From: Candidatus Omnitrophota bacterium
GTDB taxonomy: Bacteria > Omnitrophota > Gorgyraeia > 2-01-FULL-45-10
Length of the DNA stretch: 9,756 nt
Direction: 5' to 3'
Assembly (NCBI GenBank): GCA_028716065.1
Contig: JAQUQN010000003.1
Span: 26,256-36,011 of the forward strand
This document shows positions 7,118 through 9,756 of the stretch, piece after piece (position 1 is the first letter of the stretch; every line of letters begins with the position of its first letter). The position numbers were made by a program, and so were the translations under genes. The notes beneath the pieces are model-generated. The model saw only the letters and a list, made by a program, of their open reading frames with translations, made no database searches and was not told the origin of the DNA.

Positions 7118-7899
7118 TGAATATAATCGTCTGCATCAAACAGGTCCCCAATACCACCGATGTCAAGATAGATCCGGTCACGAATACGCTTATCCGCGAT
7201 GGCGTAGAGAGCGTGATAAACCCGTTCGACACCTACGCCATTGAAGAGGCCGTGCGGCTCAAAGAACGTTTCGGCGGCAAGGTCACCGTGATAACGATGG
7301 GCCCGCCGCAGGCGGATAAGGCGCTTCGCGAGGCGCTGTCGCTCGGATGCGACGAGGCGGTCCTGGTAAGCGACAGGAAGTTCGCGGGCAGCGACACCTG
7401 GGCGACGAGCTATACGCTATCCTGTGCCATCAAAAAGATCGGCGCCTTCGATATCATAATATGTGGCAAGCAGGCCTCGGACGGCGATACCGCGCAGGTC
7501 GGCCCCGGCATATCCACCCACCTCGACATACCACAGGTGACATTCGTAAAGAAGATAGAAGAGATATCGGCTAACAAAGCCAAGGTCGAGCGCATGACGG
7601 AAGAGGGTTATGACATCGTCGAGACGCCGGTCCCGTGCCTTTTTACCGTAGTGAAAGAGATCAATACTCCCAGGATGCCGTCCTTAAAGGGCATGATGAA
7701 GGCCAAGTCGGCCAAGATATCGACCTGGACAGCCGAGGATATCGAGGCGGACACCAAGAACATAGGCCTTGAAGGCTCACCAACGAGGGTGGTGAAGATA
7801 TTTACTCCTCCGCCCAGAAAAGGCGGCGAGATATTAAAGGGCGACGCCGTTGAGATCGCCAAGAGGCTGGGAGAACTTTTAAAAGATATCGTAATATAA
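7117..7899 (+). CDS. etfB: Electron transfer flavoprotein, beta subunit
   Basis: This 260-residue protein is the small ETF subunit, which exchanges electrons with the acyl-CoA dehydrogenase encoded just upstream. It begins MNIIVCIKQVPNTTDVKID. The nucleotide-binding loop is CGKQASDGDTAQVGPG (116-131). DGDTAQVGP is the form I associate with anaerobic, bifurcating-type ETFs, which bind a second FAD; respiratory ETFs that bind AMP usually show a different loop. The ETF-beta signature region VKEINTPRMPSLKGMMKAK is at about 179-197. The ATG overlaps the dehydrogenase stop (TAATG). Bifurcation of NADH electrons to ferredoxin is an inference from this motif and the EtfA domain layout. Confidence 0.95.
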   Translation: MNIIVCIKQVPNTTDVKIDPVTNTLIRDGVESVINPFDTYAIEEAVRLKERFGGKVTVITMGPPQADKALREALSLGCDEAVLVSDRKFAGSDTWATSYTLSCAIKKIGAFDIIICGKQASDGDTAQVGPGISTHLDIPQVTFVKKIEEISANKAKVERMTEEGYDIVETPVPCLFTVVKEINTPRMPSLKGMMKAKSAKISTWTAEDIEADTKNIGLEGSPTRVVKIFTPPPRKGGEILKGDAVEIAKRLGELLKDIVI

Positions 7900-7906
7900 G
7901 ATTATC

Positions 7907-9115
7907 ATGAAAAAGACCGAAGCGATAAAAGTAATACTTGCCAAGTGCACCGGCTGCACGCTTTGTGTAAGGGCCTGTCCTTTCGGCGCGATAGCGATCG
8001 TCAACAAAAAGGCCGTCATAGACCTTGCCAAGTGCACGCTTTGCGGCGCATGCGTCGATACTTGTAAATTCGGCGCGATACTTTTGGAAAAAGCGGTCTC
8101 TGAAAAGAAGGATTTGAGCGCCTATAAGGACGTGTGGGTGTTCTGCGAGCAGAAGAAGGGCGCCATACAGACGATATCGCATGAATTATTGGGTGAGGGT
8201 AAGAAATTGGCTAAAAAACTCGGCGGCAAACTTTGCGCCGTTATCCTGGGCTACGAAATAGAAGAAAGGATAAATGAGCTTTCGAGCCGCGGGGCGGACA
8301 AGATATATGTAGTCGATTCGCCGCATCTAAAATTTTACCAGGACGATTCCTATACCAACGTGCTGGTAAAACTCATAGAAGAATATAAACCCGAAGTGAT
8401 GCTGTGCGGGGCGACGGTCATAGGCAGGTCCCTGATATCGAGGGTCGCGATAAAGATAGATGCCGGGCTTACCGCGGACTGCACCGGCCTCGACATAGAC
8501 GATAAAGATAAATTGCTTTTACAGACGAGGCCCGCATTCGGCGGCAACATAATGGCCACTATAATAACTCCGAACCACCGGCCGCAGATGGCTACCGTCC
8601 GGCACAAGGTTATGAAAGAGGCCGAGATACACAAGCTCCATAAGGCCGAGGTTATAAGAAAAAGTTACCCAGAAGATATCCTTAAGTCCAGGACGACGCT
8701 TCTTGATGTGGTGGAAGAGATAGAAGAGACGGTAAATCTGGCAGAGGCCGATATTATAGTATCGGGCGGCCGCGGCCTTGGCGGGCCGGAGAATTTCTCG
8801 ATAATTAAAGAACTGGCTAAGGTCCTGTCCGGCGCAGTAGGCGCCTCGCGCAGCGCCGTGGACGCCGGATGGATACCGTATTCGCACCAGGTAGGCCAGA
8901 CAGGGAAGACCGTCTGCCCTAAGTTATACATCGCCTGCGGCATAAGCGGCCAGATACAGCATCTCATAGGCATGCAGTCCTCAAAAGTAATAGTAGCTAT
9001 CAATAAAGACCCGGACGCTCCCATCTTCAAGGTCGCCACATACGGAATAGTTGGCGACCTCTTCGAAGTCGTCCCAGCCCTCACCAAAGAGTTCCGTAAA
9101 ATACTCAAGAAGTAA
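7907..9115 (+). CDS. etfA: Electron transfer flavoprotein, alpha subunit, with N-terminal 2x[4Fe-4S] ferredoxin domain
   Basis: This protein has 402 residues, longer than a plain EtfA (about 310-340). Residues 1 to about 60 form a bacterial ferredoxin domain with two full CxxCxxCxxxC motifs (Cys14/17/20/24 and Cys43/46/49/53), each followed by a proline or lysine and FGAI. From about 75 is the ETF alpha N-domain, including TRPAFGGNIMATI (207-219). The C-terminal FAD domain has GGRGLGGPENF (287-297), HQVGQTGKTV (327-336) and SGQIQHLIGM (347-356). This layout occurs in CarE and LctC of acetogens, where the extra clusters are thought to pass electrons to or from ferredoxin. It lies 7 bases after etfB without a clear ribosome binding site. 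The final Lys codon and the TAA fall inside an 18-bp inverted-repeat arm that begins at 9110. Confidence 0.95.
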   Translation: MKKTEAIKVILAKCTGCTLCVRACPFGAIAIVNKKAVIDLAKCTLCGACVDTCKFGAILLEKAVSEKKDLSAYKDVWVFCEQKKGAIQTISHELLGEGKKLAKKLGGKLCAVILGYEIEERINELSSRGADKIYVVDSPHLKFYQDDSYTNVLVKLIEEYKPEVMLCGATVIGRSLISRVAIKIDAGLTADCTGLDIDDKDKLLLQTRPAFGGNIMATIITPNHRPQMATVRHKVMKEAEIHKLHKAEVIRKSYPEDILKSRTTLLDVVEEIEETVNLAEADIIVSGGRGLGGPENFSIIKELAKVLSGAVGASRSAVDAGWIPYSHQVGQTGKTVCPKLYIACGISGQIQHLIGMQSSKVIVAINKDPDAPIFKVATYGIVGDLFEVVPALTKEFRKILKK

Positions 9116-9315
9116 AATTTTTCGGCTGCGATAAGCAGGCGTTTACTTTTGTGGCCGCCTCCGCTTGCCGCTCGCTCGGATTAGGCATCCTCGCTCGCTG
9201 TGGATAAAAATGCGATGGTAAAGCCTGAAACGCCATAATGTATCGCATTTTTATACAGTCGCTCCGGCGTACCACAAAAGTTCCGCCTTCTGTAAGAAGC
9301 CGAAAAATTTTACTT
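9110..9315. repeat. 206-bp element with perfect 18-bp terminal inverted repeats and nested stems
   Basis: AAGTAAAATTTTTCGGCT (9110-9127) is the exact reverse complement of 9298-9315. Inside, in nested order, are AGGCG 9137-9141 with CGCCT 9284-9288, ACTTTTGTGG 9145-9154 with CCACAAAAGT 9272-9281, CGCC 9156-9159 with GGCG 9266-9269, and ATAAAAATGCGAT 9204-9216 with 9242-9254. GGAT/ATCC (9178-9181, 9187-9190) forms a side hairpin between two copies of CTCGCTCG (9171, 9190). The apical loop holds AAACGCC (9228-9234), complementary to GGCGTTT (9138-9144), a possible pseudoknot. There is no reading frame of note and no convincing target duplication. It could be a non-autonomous mobile element, a structured 3' UTR or an RNA gene. 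Confidence 0.75.
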
Positions 9316-9326
9316 GGGGAACGGGG

Positions 9327-9643
9327 GAAATTTTAGGGTAGCGAATAGAATAAACCTAAGCCGAAGTTATAGTGAGCACAATGAAAATGTTAGGTCTTTT
9401 GTGAAGGAGAAAAACGGTTATATTTAATAATGTTTTGATAATAAAAGAACCGAGGATGCCTGAGGCCCCTTCCACGGGGCCGAGTTCCGCAGGTTCCCGT
9501 TTTTCGACTGAGCAAAAGACCGACCCCCGCCGCTTTGTTTCGCAAAGCGAAACAGCGGGGGGAACATTTTCCCTATAAGCTCTTTAGCATATTTGTGCGA
9601 ACATAACGAGGTTTAGGTTTAGATTAGGACCCTAAAAATTTTC
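9327..9643. ncRNA. Candidate large structured RNA (or folded DNA element), family unknown
   Basis: Complementary segments occur in strictly nested order: AAATTTTAGGG 9328-9338 with 9630-9641 (one bulged A); TAAACCTAA 9351-9359 with 9613-9621; GTTAT 9366-9370 with 9603-9607; GCACAA 9376-9381 with 9593-9598; GAAAATGTT 9383-9391 with 9563-9571; GGTCTTTTG 9393-9401 with 9513-9521; GAAAAACGG 9409-9417 with 9497-9505. At the tip are GAACC 9447-9451 with GGTTC 9492-9496 (or CCTG 9460-9463 with CAGG 9490-9493) and GGCCCC-ttccac-GGGGCC. A GC-rich hairpin branches off at 9524-9561. I see no tmRNA, RNase P, SRP RNA, 6S or common riboswitch signature on either strand. Strand is undetermined. Confidence 0.55.
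9524..9561. other. GC-rich side hairpin of the structured element
   Basis: CCCCCGC (9524-9530) pairs with GCGGGGG (9555-9561). Inside, two exclusive hairpins are possible: GTTTCGC-AAA-GCGAAAC (9537-9553) or CGCTTTG-TTTCG-CAAAGCG (9531-9549). Two perfect, competing 7-bp stems over the same bases suggest a switchable or strand-symmetric structure. There is no T-tract immediately after it on either strand, so it is not a standard intrinsic terminator. Confidence 0.6.
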
Positions 9644-9687
9644 ATCTTATGGTTAAGGTATAAAAAAGCAAGGTATGTTGGCTTGTT

Positions 9688-9717
9688 TTGCTCAATATTG
9701 TAGTGTATATTTATAAT
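9688..9717 (+). promoter_or_regulatory. Possible promoter for a gene beyond the window
   Basis: A perfect TATAAT (9712-9717) is preceded, 18 bp upstream, by TTGCTC (9688-9693), which matches the -35 consensus only in TTG. The region is very AT-rich, so a chance match is possible. Nothing recognisable follows before the window ends. The rest of 9644-9756 shows only AT-rich sequence and a weak hairpin (CAAG/CTTG near 9669-9685). Confidence 0.3.
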
Positions 9718-9756
9718 AGATAGAGTTAGGACATAATTTACTTGCTTGAATGATCT

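Noticed and set aside
9110..9315. Intrinsic terminator of the etf operon
   Set aside because: The outer arms are about 170 bases apart and there is no GC-rich stem followed directly by a U-tract; it may still influence 3' ends.
9383..9571. 6S RNA
   Set aside because: The size and the bulge with a 3'-side hairpin are suggestive, but pairing extends well beyond this segment on both sides, the closing stem is short, and no 6S sequence motif is apparent.
9327..9643. tmRNA, RNase P RNA, SRP RNA or integron attC site
   Set aside because: No tRNA-like ends, no RNase P or SRP core motifs on either strand, and GTTAGGT (9389-9395) has no matching partner core for attC.
9110..9756. CRISPR array
   Set aside because: Repeats are inverted and nested, not regularly spaced direct repeats.

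Overview
The window looks like chromosomal DNA from an anaerobic, Gram-negative-type bacterium of an uncultivated lineage. ATA (Ile) and AGG (Arg) codons are frequent, genes are tightly packed and overlapping, and the ETF carries an iron-sulfur domain. Omnitrophota or a similar candidate phylum would fit, but that is an impression from style and gene content, not a placement. All nine recognisable genes lie on the + strand. Long reading frames on the - strand and in other + frames are shadows of these genes.

Positions 1-3475 hold a translationally coupled housekeeping block. It starts with a 5'-truncated Memo/AMMECR1 fusion protein (AmmeMemoRadiSam components B and A in one chain). rsmE (16S rRNA m3U methyltransferase) follows with a 4-bp overlap, then mtaB (tRNA methylthiotransferase) with a 17-bp overlap. 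A consensus-like promoter (TTGACA / TAAAAT, 3488-3515) then opens a second block: fabG, acpP and fabF, core genes of type II fatty acid synthesis. About 80 bp further on come an acyl-CoA dehydrogenase, etfB and etfA. EtfA has an N-terminal 2x[4Fe-4S] ferredoxin domain. The gene order and domain layout match electron-bifurcating acyl-CoA dehydrogenase/ETF complexes of the caffeyl-CoA reductase (CarCDE) type. Lipid synthesis and ferredoxin-linked acyl/enoyl redox chemistry therefore appear to share one transcription unit.

Positions 9116-9756 contain no recognisable gene but are highly structured. A 206-bp element (9110-9315) is bounded by a perfect 18-bp inverted repeat whose left arm includes the etfA stop codon, and it contains further nested stems. 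Twelve bases later a second, larger fold begins (about 9327-9643): at least seven complementary segments occur in strictly nested order around a GC-rich core, with a GC-rich side hairpin. I cannot assign it to any RNA family; it is the best candidate for something undescribed. A promoter-like sequence follows at 9688-9717.

A smaller theme is the presence of degenerate short tandem repeats with different periods: 7 bp (822-849, in the Memo-AMMECR1 linker), 8 bp (2500-2531, inside mtaB) and 6 bp in inverted orientation (5888-5944, between fabF and the dehydrogenase). Two of the three lie in frame within coding sequence at domain boundaries.
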